Origin: Ailanthus altissimus
Lineage: Eukaryota; Streptophyta; Magnoliopsida; Sapindales; Simaroubaceae
Reading direction: 5' to 3'
Assembly: GCA_946807835.1 (NCBI GenBank)
Contig: OX327683.1
Location: 315,001-379,000 of the forward strand
Length of the DNA stretch: 64,000 bases
This document shows, piece by piece, positions 42,506-55,127 of the stretch. Each line of letters begins with the position of its first letter. Positions within the stretch are counted from its first letter, which is position 1. Made by a program: the position numbers and the translations under genes. The notes beneath the pieces were generated by a model. That model did not search any database and was not told where the DNA came from. It was given only the letters and a program-made list of their open reading frames with translations.

Positions 42506-45488
42506 ATGACCTCATCTAATTCGTTGGTATGTATATTGGATCGAACCAACTTAAAGGCGTACAAAAATATAAAGATTGGTTGATGAATTTGAGAATTGTT
42601 CTCGATTTTAAAAAACTTGGATATATGATAGATCAACATATGCCCATAGAAATTTCTGATAAAACCACCCCAGAAGAGAGGGTGACTTATCAGAAATGAC
42701 TAGATGATGATTTAAAGTTAAAACTTACGTCCCTGCCTCTATATCTACAAGTTTACAGAGAGAGCATGCTTATATGGGTGATACTTTTAGCATTATGCTC
42801 TATATAAAGGAGCTGTTTGGCGACCTTTCTTAGATCAAGGTATATAGGGTTGGTAAATTATTTTTTCAGTGTAGACTTTCTGAGGGAAGTCCAATCAGTC
42901 CCCATATCCTCAATATAATTTCTATAATCGAGAGGTTGGAGATGATAGACATTACGTTGAACAAATATTTGTGGAAGAGTTTGATTCTCCAATCACTTTC
43001 GGGGTCTTTCAGACAGTTCATAATGAATTTTAATATGCAAGGAATGACCCTGACTTATGTTGATATTTATAATATGTTCAGGATAGCAGAAGAGGACATG
43101 AGCAAGGTAGGATCATCCCTCTTTGTTCAGGGTACTTCTTCTTCTACTTTTAGAGCTTTTGGAAAGCCCAAAGGAAAGAAGAAAAAGAAGGTGAGGCAGG
43201 CATCCAAGATTGGTCCTAAAGGTGACCTATACCCAAACCACAAAATAAAGATAAAGAAAAATATTTTCATTATGGCGAAGAAGGACACTAGAAGAGAAAT
43301 TGTCAGAGATACCTTGCCTTAACAAAGAAGAATCCCTCAAGTATAAGTTTATCTATTATTGACATTTCTTTAGCATATGATCTAATTCTGATTAGGTATT
43401 AGATATTATTTCTCCTTCTTACATTTGTAATATATTGTAGAATCTGAGAAAAGTTAGACTGTTGCAGCTAGGAAAGATTCAGCTTCGTGTTGAAAATGGA
43501 GATTTCCTTTAGATCGAAGCTATGAGACATTTTAATTTACATCTCTTATATAATAGAACTATAGTGTTGTATAGCTGTCTTTTTGTACCCTGTATTTTAA
43601 GATAAATAGTATCCATTCTTGTACTTGACAGTGAGGTTAATCTTATGTATATATGTAATCATTCCTTATGTTCATATGATATACATAATATTTTGATAGC
43701 TGATTATTAGTTAATTAATGGTCATTATGTATTAAATATAAAATAAAATGTCATGAATATATAAGTAAACGAAGCTAGTAGTTCAGGAACTTTAAATGAA
43801 ACAAAATTATGGTATATGAGATTAGGTCATATAGGCGTTAGACGCCTATCCCATCTAATTAAGGATGATCGAATACCTGATTTGACCATAGAACCTTATC
43901 CAATTTATAAATTATGTATTCAAGAAAAAATAACCAAATCTCTTTTTATTGGTGTTAGACACTGTGCCACTGGTTTATTAGATTTGATCTATAGTGATGT
44001 ATGTGGTTCAATGAATCACGCTGCTATGAATAGATTTTAATACTTCGTAACCTTCATCGATGATTTGTCATGATATGGTTATATGTTTCTTATGAGACAC
44101 AAGTTTGAAACCTTTAAAAAGTTCAAGAAATTTAGACTTGAAGTAGAGAAACAAACAGATATATATGTTAAGTACCTTCGATCAAATAGAGGCGGAGAAT
44201 ACATAGGTAGTGAATTTTTGAATTATTTAAAGAAGAATGGAATTCTCGCTCAGTATAGTCCTCAAACTACTCCGTAGCACAATGATGTTTTGAAGAAAAA
44301 GAATCAGACTTTATTAGATATGGTCTGATCGATGATGATCTTCACCGATCTTTTTAAATATCTTTGGAGCTATACTCTACAAACTGCTACTCATATATTG
44401 AACAGAGTTCCGTTTAAACTCGTTCCCTCTACTCTCTATGAGATATAGACTGGAAGGAATTCGAGTATTAAATATTTTAATATTTAGGGCTATTCTGTTT
44501 ATGTAAAGGTTACACGACAAGATAAACTTGCACCTAGAGGGTATAAATATCGATTCATTGGTTATTCGATTAACTCAATGGGATACCAGTTCTATGATCT
44601 TGAGGAACAAAATGTGTTTGTTGCTCGGAATACCACTTTTCTATAGAAACAGTTTCTCATTGATTGAGAGAATTATAAAAAGATTGATCTTGATGAAGTC
44701 AATCACAATGAACTACAGATGGAACCACATGTTCAATCAAGCAAATTAACTTTTACACACCATCTACATGGGTCACAAAGGATATTGAGGCAACCTGAAA
44801 GATATGGTATAATACCTGAAGGTACCTCTGAGGTTTTCTTAGTAGAAGAAAATAATCCTTTAACCTACAAAGAGGTAATATTAGATATTGATTCAAAAAA
44901 ATGACAAGATGCCATGAAATAGAAAATTGACTCTATGCATCAAAACCAAGTTTGGGACTTGGTTGAGCTTTTTGAAAAAATAGTTTATATTAGTTGTAAA
45001 TGAGTTTATAAGCAAAAGTATGGGCCCAATGGGAAGGTAGAGGCCTTTAAGGCCTATCTAATAGAAAAAGGTTATACTAAATGATTTAGGATCGATTTTG
45101 AGAAAACCTTTTCACCAATTACAATGCTTAAATCAATAAGGATATTATTGGTAATTCTTGCATATTATGACTTTGAAATTTGACAGATAGATATAAAGAC
45201 GATGTTCCTAAATGGATATCTTAAGGAAGAGATACTCATGAAATAGCCTGAAGGTTTTGCATCCAAATTTTCTTTTGATCTTGCTTGCAAACTGAAGAAG
45301 TTCATAAATGAACTTAAGTAGGCTTATTAAAGTTAGAATCTTTATTTTGATGAGGTAATCAGAGGATTTGGTTTCATAAAACATGAAGAGGAGGCATATA
45401 TGTATAAAAAGGTCAGTGGGAGCATGATTGTCTTCTTAATTCTTTATGTGGATGACATACTGAAAATTGAAAATGCTATCAGTATGTT
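42506..45488 (+). pseudogene. Ty1/copia gag-integrase-RT, first part, interrupted by a gypsy insertion
   Basis: A decayed copia polyprotein. A gag-like region (about 42506-43320) includes a degraded zinc-knuckle segment near its end. Integrase pieces follow (LWYMRLGHIG from about 43807, LRSNRGGEY near 44191, YSPQTTP near 44256), then RT pieces from about 44885 to YVDD at 45445-45456. In-frame stops and frameshifts occur throughout. The frame breaks at 45488 because a gypsy element is inserted; it resumes at 54433. Order gag-INT-RT-RNase H defines the copia type. It is the same family as the fragment at 1-1523. Confidence 0.85.
45484..45488 (+). repeat. target-site duplication ATGTT (left copy)
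   Basis: ATGTT directly precedes the gypsy 5' LTR and recurs at 54428-54432 directly after the 3' LTR. The copia reading frame continues across the gap when the insertion and one copy are ignored, which confirms the insertion point. Confidence 0.9.
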
Positions 45489-46923
45489 TGATTAGCATAA
45501 ATTATATCTATTATTTCAACTCCCTTAACTTAATTAATTTCTTATTTTAATAAAAATATTAGGCCTTTTATATGTTTAATTGTTATTTTGTAGGTTTGGA
45601 GTCAATGGAGCAATTAGGGCTAAAAATCTAAAAAAAATAAGAAAAAAATATAAAATGCGACAATAATCGCTACAGGGCGCTGGGAACAGTAATTTGCTAC
45701 AATACATCGTTGATGCGGTGAACAGTATTTTGCCCCAGCTACAATTCTAGCGCCCTAATGCTCAAGACGTCTTATTACAGCGCCAAGTAAATAGTATGCA
45801 GGAACAGTGTCGTGGGAACAGTACTTGTGCTACAATGCTATCGCCCCAGCGATGAACAGTGTTCCTTGTAGCGGTAAACAATGCACTTTTTTTCTAAACT
45901 TATAAGAAATACAACTCCAAGACTCCAATCAATCCCTATATAAAAGGTCATTTATTTCAGATCTCAAGGAGCACACAACTTAGGGCTCTTAGAGTCACAA
46001 CACATAGAAGAAGAGCAATTTTAACAAGAGAAGCAAGGAAAATTCAAGGAAGTAGAAGATTATTGACGAATCTTTAGCGTATCAACCAACTGAAAATTAA
46101 CATCTATATTGATTTGCTTTTGGTTGTATCATGTTTATTTTATTTTTCAGCCATAATTCTCTTGTTATCACAAGCTAAATTTATTTTCTAAGGTTATTAT
46201 TTGAACTCAATATGTGAGCTTAATTGTTGGATCTTTTTAATATTTATTTGAACTCAATTCTTTATTATTCAAATTTTTTGTTCTTAATGCTTCATTATAT
46301 CTGATCAATATTATGATTGATTTGGTAATACTTTGATAAACTTGGAAGATGTATCATTATATTTAGACCTAGATAATTTAATGCATGATTGTAGAGTAGT
46401 ATTCAATGTTGCATATGCAAGTTTCGAATTAGGATATGAATATACCTAATTGATATGTATGGTTAATAAGACATGTTCTTAATGAATCTTAATTTATTAT
46501 AAATACCATAAGAATATAGGTATTTGGTAAATTAGGATATACTTACATGACCTTGGAAGAGGCTTGTGAATATATTAGTGTCTTGACCAATAATAAGAAT
46601 TAATGGATATAAATTTTAAAAGGATTATTCTTTATAAAACATATTGAAGGTTAGTAAATTAATCATAGGATTTCTCTATATTGCTATCTTCTTATTTTAT
46701 TTGAGTTGTGACATTTATTTTCTACATTTTTATTTTACTTAAATTAATTACAAAATTAAGATTTCATTTTTATAAATAATTACAAGAAAGATATAATTTT
46801 AGTATTTAATAGAAAATAAAAATTATCATTGTGGGTTCGACATCCGACTTTATAAGTCTCTTTATTACTTGTTATGATAGTGTATACTTGCACTTAATTT
46901 TAAGATATAGAAATATTGCATCA
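45489..46923 (+). repeat. gypsy 5' LTR
   Basis: This 1435-bp direct repeat aligns throughout with 53029-54427. It contains a cluster of GAACAGT and GCTACAAT words between about 45660 and 45880 and a TATATAAAAGG promoter-like motif near 45938. The end is set by the primer-binding site that follows. Confidence 0.9.
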
Positions 46924-47109
46924 AATTTTTGGCATTGTTGCTAAGGATAATATTTTATTTTCGCCAATATTAATATGAATCTTTTTTATTTTTAATTCAA
47001 AATTTTTTATTTTATTTTTCATATAAGTCCTTTTTTTAAAATTTTTTTTATATAGTTGTTTTTCAATTCCTTTTGTTTTTATTTTTTTAGGATACCTTTC
47101 AAAACTATA

Positions 47110-48458
47110 TTATGGCCTATCAATTTCAGTTTCAGCAACAAATGGGAGAACATGGATTTTTGAGAGATTATTCAATCCTTATATTAACAGCATTCAACAC
47201 AACATATGCCGACCAATAATAAATGCTAATTACTTTAAAATTCAACCAAAAAAAGTTTGAATATTAAAAGACTTAGTTCAATTTAGTGGATATCCATGCG
47301 ATGATCCGAATGAAAATATTATAAATTTTTTAGAGATTTGTGATTTGTTCAAATACGATGGAGTCTCAGATAATGCAGTATGATTACAACTATTTCTTTT
47401 TTTACTTCGAGACAAGAAGAAGAGTTAGTTGATGTCACTACCATTAGGATCAATTATAACATGGGATGACTTGGCCCAGAAATTTCTATCTAAATTCTTT
47501 TCACTGGCCAAGACAACAAAGATGAGAAATGTATCTCTTCTTTTATGCAGTATGACTCAGAAATACTTTATGAAGTATGAGAGCGGTATAAAGATATGCT
47601 GAGGAGATGTCTACATCATGGGATTCCAAAGTGGTTACTGGTGCAGATGTTCTATAATGGCTTAATAGAGCAATTGAGGATTATAATAAATGTCGCAGCA
47701 GAGGGAGCACTAATGACCAAGTCAACTGACAAAGTATATAACCTATTAGAAGAGATGGCATCCAATAGTTATTAATGGTTAGTAGAGAGAACAACCTCAA
47801 GAAGCATTATAAACATATATAATGAAGGGACAATTATCTCACTAGCTGCACAAATCAACCAATTTACCAAGAATTTAGATGCCATTAGAGCTAATGCGAT
47901 TAAAAGTCAACCTATCACTTGTGATTTTGTTGTAAGAATCATCCAAATGGCCAATGTATGGAGCCTATGCACTACATTGAGAACTATCAAGTACAACAGC
48001 ATAATCCCTACACCAGCTTCTACAATTCAGATAGCATGCCAACATAACCCCAACAATAGATTGAACAAAAACTGAGCCTAAAAGAGATGTTTATGCAATA
48101 CATGAAGTATATAGATGCCCTCCTTTAAAGCCAAATAACCTCTTTAAAGATATTAGAGATGCAACTGGGCCAATTAGTAACATCATTAAACAATCATCCA
48201 TAAGGCCTATTGACCAATAACACTGAGGTGAATCTAATAGGAAATAAGGAGCAATGCCAAGCAATCACCTTAAGGGTTGAACAAGAATTACCAACAGCTG
48301 CTGAAACATCTCAAATTAAAGAAAGTTATGATAAAGCAACAAAGTCAAAAAAGAGGACTCAACTACAGAAGAAAAAGAATTAGTGGCACTTCAAAGAAAA
48401 GACAATCAATATATTCCACAACTACCTTTCCCGTAAAGACTTCAAGAGATGAACCTTA
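47110..48458 (+). pseudogene. gypsy gag remnant
   Basis: The region reads, in shifting frames, as a plant Athila/Tat-type gag. The best conserved part is near 48150-48300, where QLGQLVTSLNNHP, then NTEVNLIGNKEQCQAITLR, match the conserved QMGQLA and NTE.NP...CKAITLRSGK segment. Earlier parts (47280-47760) resemble the capsid region but hold many stops. It is broken at 48458 by the solo LTR; nothing resembling protease or RT follows on the other side. Confidence 0.7.
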
Positions 48459-50879
48459 TGTTGGGGATCAAGTGTGTGATATACAAGTGTATACGTAATT
48501 CAAAAAATTACAATATATTACGGAAGCATGTTATAAATACACCTAATTTAACAAATTGAACATATATATCACATATACATGCAAGTATAACAATTATACA
48601 ACATAAACATGATGAACAATATTGTATTATAACATAATGTAAAATAACTCACCTAATGAAGGTAGCTTTATAAAATTCTTCAAGTCCTCCAACAATCCAT
48701 GTCTAGAGCTCATATTGAAGTATATGTTGAACAATTCTAGTCCATAACTTTTGGTGGGATTAAGGAGCTAGAATGGTAGCTTAATCTTAGAATTTTTAGC
48801 AACTTATATTCAAACTCTTTTGAATACAATTTTGTTTCTCAAATGGAGATGATAAATATTTTCTATACAACTCTTGTATTATCTAGAAATATTTAACATG
48901 TAACTCTTGTATATTAATTTTAGAAACAATTTCTATATGAGATTAATTATAGTGAATAACTCTTGTCAATATTATTAATCTCTTTCTCTATTTGTTTTTG
49001 TTCATTATAATCCATACATGAGAGAAGAAGATGAAGAGAAGTTCTACAATTTTCAACACTTGAAAAATGAACAAAAACCAAATTCTCTCTTACCTCTTTT
49101 TCTCTTCCTTTGCCAAATTCTTCACAAGAATTGAATCAATTGATTCAATTATTTTGCAAATCAATTTTGTTATTCAATATTTTTATTAAACAAAATTAAG
49201 TGCTCCACCAATTTTATTGTTAGTCTCCCACTTAGAAATAATTTAACCAAGCACTAGAATAATGGCCACTAAAATTAATTTTTACCTAACAAATATAATT
49301 ACTATAATTATAATGGATAAATAAATGACCAACATTTAGGTCCCTCATTGTATTAAAATACAATACCATGATCTATATATATTATAATATTATCTAATAA
49401 TATAATAATAACATATAATTTAATTATTCAAAATAATTTTGAATAATTACTTTTTACCTTACTAATTTTTACTATCAAAGGTAAATGGTAAAAAGGTAAA
49501 ATTAAATCATGGAACAAATTTTACCACTTGTCAATATTCTATTAATTAACAACCTTTGTTAATTAATTGAGTGATTTACTTAACAATTAAGTCTTGACAA
49601 ATGTACATCCCGAGGGATCCCTAACTAATTATTCTATTTTGCTAAAATTTATTGGATCGAACTATTCAATCCAATCTGCTACCCCAGTGCTCAACGAGTA
49701 CACTTCATATTGTGAGACTCTCTAGGTCCACACCTTATTTGTCATATGGAGCTTCTCCATACGTCCGTGAACAATGTCTCATACACACATTATGGATATT
49801 ACAAATTAGCGCGTTAGACCATGCAAGTTGAGGTTATTGCATATTCGTATAATCCTTCCATCATTTATATCCTTGAAGAGCAGAGATATAAATCATCACC
49901 GTCAAATCTCTTATTTGCTCAATCATGAACTTATCTCCAGATTTATATTTTATTAAACAATATCCACAAACACTTTTGTGATATTATTTATTCCTTCGGA
50001 ATATCTTTTCCAAGGTATATGCTTGCGGCCACAAGTCTTTCTGAAATACAATCTCAGAGCATTATGATATACAACCCACTCATATGAGCTGACAGATCCC
50101 ATATCTACGCACATCGAACTCTATGAGCATTGGACCATACCCAGCGACACCCAGCGGTCAGACCATGAAAAGTTTCTGACATGTGTGGAACCAAAGCATG
50201 GTAGATCACTCACAAGCCCACCATAGCGCCCAGGTCAAAGGACCACAAATACTACTCAACTCGAAAGACCTTCCATTGATGGCTTTATGAGACGTCTATT
50301 GGATGTCTTCGTGAGTCTGTTCAATATCCAGTTCTGACTGAATACCTGCATCTCTATACGAGCTTCCTGCTAAGCTCATGGTTTGCTAAGACTAACCATC
50401 TGGACCATCCAGATATAGACATACACTAATCTATATTAATGGGTTTCACCGATAGACCCGCATCGATGAAATTAGATCAGGAACATTGTGTTTGAGAATA
50501 TACTTGCATAATGACATTTTCTAGCACCATCTGCAATTCCTTGCAGCTATGTCATTACTAATATACTCTCAGGTCATTGTCTCATTTCAGACAAGGCTCT
50601 AACTCTTTAGATTTCGCTAATTCTTATAAACTTACTAACTCTTAGTATCACTAACTCTTAATGTTTATAAATATTAGCGTTGCTAACTCTTAGCCCTGGT
50701 CTAAACTCTTTTAGACCAGATCTAAACTCCTTCAGATCATACAATGTCTGAAATGTTACAAGCATCTTACCATTTAATAATAAATAATATTAAAGATTTT
50801 ATTAAAAATAATAATTGTATAAATACTATCACTATATATTTATACACTATGGGATGACACGTGAGCATAAATCCCAACA
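48459..50879 (-). mobile_element. solo LTR of the Ty1/copia family, with CCTTA target duplications
   Basis: On the minus strand it starts TGTTGGGATTTATGCTCACG (50879) and ends GATCCCCAACA (48459), so its ends are short inverted repeats TGTTGGG/CCCAACA. CCTTA flanks both sides exactly (48454-48458, 50880-50884). It has no internal region and no second LTR, so it arose by recombination between the two LTRs of an inserted element. It aligns closely with the LTR at 1524-3816 and less closely with 41157-42200. At 2421 bp it gives the full LTR length of the family. Confidence 0.95.
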
Positions 50880-50884
50880 CCTTA

Positions 50885-53028
50885 AATATCAACAATTTTT
50901 TAATAATATATCTTAATGTTTCAAGGTTGATATGGTTATTCCTAAAGATCCACCACTACCTCCTAAAGTAAAATTAATAGAAGCTATTCAACTACAAACT
51001 TATACAAAACTATGCAAATTAAAAAAGAAGAAAGAGCATGGTAAGATAATGAAGAAGCAGATTGATATCGGCCAATGAGGTGCAATATTTTAGTCTAAGA
51101 TTAAAATCTTTCTAGTAAGGCTTAAATCAAAGAGGGTGGGATCATGTCTACAAAAGTTTTTCATGGAGCTATGGAAGTCAAAGAAGAGAAATACCAATGG
51201 TCTTAGACATAGATTGAAGTTTCATAGGCACGATACCGTTGACATGCAATTTGATCCTCCATGAGTCAAGAAAGAAGACATCAAGCCGATGACATTAAAT
51301 CAAGCACTTCTTAGGAGGCAACCCAAGGTAAGTATTATTATTAATATTTTTAGCTCCTTAAAAAAACACAAAACAAAAAAAACCTAAGAAGTGCAGCGCT
51401 GCAGTGCCCGTCTTCAGCGCGGTAGCGATAAAGCTTTCAAGTCAGCACCGCCCCCACGATACATAAGCTAGCACTCTAGCAGGAATTCCAATAAATATCC
51501 AAAAAATAGCCTCCAGTACTGCAGCGACAGATGATTATCGCGTTAGTGCCAGTCGTCACTCCAACGATAAAAATTCAGCGCGGCAACAAAATTTGAACAG
51601 GGAAGTCTCTTACTTTCACTTCTTTAGTTTTTGACATTGAGGACAATGTCTAAATTAAGTTTGGGGGTGAAAAACACTTTCTTGTATTTGTATTGTTATA
51701 TGATTTAAGTGATTATTCTTATGGGTTAATTTTTTTTTGTGGTTAAATTTTTTTTAGTAATTAGTTTTTGTTAAGTTTTTTTTTTAAAGATGATCATTAG
51801 TCTATGATAAGAAAAAGAATACATGGCTGAATTTATTTTTTACAAATTTCTAGGAAATGATAGATACTTGAGACAATTTTAGTTATCTAAGTTTAGAAAC
51901 AAATTTGACTTTATTTATAATCACTGTTCTTTTTTAGCACTTTATAAGTATGAATAGCTATAACTATTACTTAGAGATACTTATGCATTAGGGAGTACAC
52001 TCAAGTCTCGAAGATCAATAGTCTAGAACTTGTCTTTAATTATTATTTGAGGTGAAATCCTAAGAAACACATGAATAGAAAAATAATATTAGGCCATCTT
52101 TGGACTGATTGAGCATTTTTAGTCTATCTTTTATTGTATATTTATCCCTAATACCCTATTTTGAGTCTAATTACCCATTATTTGTTTAACCACATTACAA
52201 GCCCAAGACTTAAAGTTTACTTATTTAGAAATTTACTTGTAACACCATAAACCTTGCATTTGCTTAGAAATACTCTTGAAAGAAAAATGATGCGGTGATA
52301 TGAGAAAAATAAGTGTGGGTGGTATTTGTCAATCTACGTTTGGGGGTATTAAAAAAAGAAGAAGAAAAAAATTCAAAGAAAAAAAAGAAAGAAAAATACC
52401 TCCAATTTAAGAAAAAGAAGAAATTCTTTGAAAAATAAACGTTGAAAAGAAAGATGGAAAACATAATAAGTTTAGAGGAAGAGATAATATAAAGAAAAGA
52501 AGATCAAGAGGTTTCTAGGTAAAGTTTAAGTGTTCATGGTATGATTTAACCTAAATTATTTATCCTTTTATCCCACATTGACCCCAGCTTTAAGTTACAA
52601 GCCAAGTAAAGTCCTAAATAGATCTATAGACATGTAGTTTTCTACATTAGTGAAGAGTGATAGTAAAAATAAGCCTATGAAAGTGTCATTATACAAATCA
52701 AATGTTGAGACATCATCTTTCATGTACAAGCTAAAGTATAAAGTAAATCAAAGTATGGTTTTAAGTTATTGCTTGATGCTTAAGGAAGAATGAGGGACTA
52801 AATGAAGCTTATTAGAATTTTTAATAGTTATTTATCTACTTTAAGGATTTGTGCTATTTAAACAGCTTTTGAGACAATAATTTTGATCATCTTACTAACC
52901 TAGCATGTTATTTTTATTTTATTTTTAAATTTTTATTTCATTTTGAGTCAAGTATAATCTCTTTAAATTCTCTTTGATTTTATTTTTTATTACTCGAGGA
53001 TGAGCAAATGGTTAAGTTTAGGAGAGTT
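50885..53028 (+). other. 3' internal region of the gypsy element, no pol
   Basis: The first 400 bp contain degraded frames such as PKDPPLPPKVKLIEAIQL and a segment ending TLNQALLRRQPK near 51330, matching the short conserved block at the end of Athila/Tat polyproteins. Then follow a GCAGCG/CAGCGCGG-rich patch (about 51385-51600), the TGAGGACAATGTC element, and about 1.3 kb of AT-rich spacer before the 3' LTR. A polypurine-like TTTAGGAGAGTT precedes 53029. Confidence 0.65.
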
Positions 53029-54427
53029 TGATAAGCGTAAATTATATCTATTATTTTAACTCTCTTAACTTAATTAATTGCTCATTTTAATAAAAATATT
53101 AGACTTTTTATATGTTTAATTGTTATTTTATAGGTTCGGAGTCAATGGAGGAACTGGGGATAAAAATCTAAGAAAAAAAGAATAAAAAACATAAAATGCT
53201 ATAATAATCGCTACAATGCTCGAGGAACAGTAATTTACTATAATACATCACTGAAGCAATGAACAGTATTTCACCCCAACGATAATTTCAGTGCCTTAGT
53301 GCTCAAAACATCTTGTTGTAGAGCCAAGTGAACAAATGCAAGAACAGTGTCACGTGAACAGTACTTGTGCTACAATGCTATCGCTTCATCCATGAACAAT
53401 GTTCGTTGTAGCAGTGAACAGTGCAATTTTTTCTAAACCTATAAGAAATACAACTCCAAGACTCCAATTAATCCCTATATAAAGGCTAGTCATTTTCGAT
53501 CTCAAGGAGCACACAACTTAGAGCTCTTAGAGTCACAACATATAGAAGAAGAGCAATTGTAGAGAGAGAAGTAAGGAGAATTCAAGAAAGTAAGAGATTA
53601 TTGACGAATCATTGGCATATCAATCAATTAAAATTTGACATCTATATTGGTTTGTTTTTGGTTGTGTCATGGTTATTTTATTTTTCAGTTATAATTCTAT
53701 TGTTATCATGAGCTAAATTTATTTTCTAGGGTTATTACTTGAACTAAATATGTGAGCTTAATTGTTGGATCTTTTTAATATTTATTTGAACTCAATTCTT
53801 CATTATTCAAATTTTTTGTTCTTAATCCTTCATTATATCTGATCAATATTATGATTGATTTGGTAATACTTTGATAAACTTGTAAAAGGCATCATTATAT
53901 TTAGACATAGATAATTTGATGCATGATTGTAGAGTTATATTCAATATTGCATATGCAAGTTTTGAATTAGGATAGGAATATACCTAATTGGCATGTATGG
54001 TCAATAATACTTGTTCTTAATGAATATTAATTGATAAATTAGGATATTCTTGCATGACCTTAGAAGAGACTTATGAATATATTAGTGTCTTGACCAATAA
54101 TAAAAATTGACGGGTATAAATTTTAAAAGGATTAATCTTTAAAAACATATTGAAGGATAATAATTAATCTTAAGCTTTCTCTATATTACTATTTTCGTAT
54201 TTTATTTGAGTTGTGTCATTTATTTTTTGCATTTTTATTTTACTTAAATTTATTGTAAATTAAGATTTTATTTTTTCGAATAATTACAAGAAAGATATAA
54301 TTTTAATATTTAGTAGAAAATAAAAATTATCCTTGTGAGTTCGACATCCGATTTTATAAGTCCCTTTATTACTTGTTACGATAGTGTATACTTGCACTTA
54401 ATTTTAAGATATAGAAATATCGCCTCA
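53029..54427 (+). repeat. gypsy 3' LTR
   Basis: This 1399-bp partner of the 5' LTR at 45489-46923 differs by many substitutions and small indels, which shows the insertion is not recent. It ends GCCTCA and is followed by ATGTT and the resumed copia frame. Confidence 0.9.
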
Positions 54428-54432
54428 ATGTT

Positions 54433-55127
54433 ACAGTCAGTAAAAAGTTACCTTAGTAATAATTTCTCCATGAAAGATTTTGGAGAGGCTTCCTATATCT
54501 TGGGTATAAAGCTTTATAGAGATAGAGCTAGGATGCTGGTAGGACTCTCGCAATCTTCGTTCATTAAAAGTATCTTACAAATGTATAATTTTAGTAATTA
54601 TAAGACAGTTAATGTACCTTTTAAATATGACATTCATCTTTCGAGGAAGATGTGTCCTCAGAAGGAAGATGAAAGGGTTAGAATATCTAACATTCCTTAT
54701 GCATCAGTCATTGGAAGTTTGATGTATGCTATGATGTGTACGAGACCTGATATGAGTATGGTTGTAAGTGTTACAAGCCGGTACCAGTCTGATCTAAGTG
54801 ATAGCCATTGGATGGTAGTCAAACATGTCCTTAAATACCTTAAGGGTACAAAGAAAAAGTTTCTCATATATGAAAAAAATAACTTACAGGTAAGAGGATA
54901 CACTAGCTCAGACTTTCAGTCTAATCCAAATGATAGAAAGTCTATATTTAAAGATGTATTTATTCTCAATGGCGGTGCATAAGTTAGATGAGTGTCAAAT
55001 AGAGATCCACAACAGATTCTACCATTGAGGGTAGAATACATTGTAGCTTCAGAAGTAGTAAAAAAAGCATTATAGATCAAAAAATTTGTCACAGAACTCG
55101 GATAGTTCCATGTTCAGTGGATCTTAT
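54433..55127 (+). pseudogene. Ty1/copia RT-RNase H, second part
   Basis: This continues the frame broken at 45488, reading into MKDFGEASYILGIKLYRDR, then MCTRPDMSMVVSVTSRYQSD, HWMVVKHVLKYLKGTKKKF and a GYTSSDFQS segment: the end of copia RT and the RNase H domain. It is open from 54335 to 54982, then shows stops. The copia sequence ends at about 55127, where another LTR starts (TGTAGGGGATC), so the rest of RNase H and the 3' LTR are missing. Confidence 0.85.

Larger units (their letters stand above)
45489..54427 (+). mobile_element. Ty3/gypsy-type element lacking pol, inserted in the copia RT
   Basis: Paired LTRs at 45489-46923 and 53029-54427 begin TGATWAGCRTAAATTATATC and end near GCMTCA, and ATGTT duplications flank the element. 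Just inside the 5' LTR lies TTTTTGGCATTGTTGC, a decayed form of the TGGCGCCGTTGCC tRNA-Asp-type primer site seen in Athila/Tat-like elements. The interior contains gag remnants and a terminal region with the typical TGAGGACAATGTCTAAATTA then AGTTTGGGGGTG motif (about 51639-51670), but no protease, RT or integrase. It is therefore a non-autonomous or deleted derivative. A solo LTR is inserted inside it (48459-50879). Confidence 0.92.

Noticed and set aside
45489..54427. Reading the region as a tandem-repeat array or duplicated segment
   Set aside because: The two direct copies are LTRs: they have conserved ends, a primer-binding site inside the left one, and flanking 5-bp duplications.
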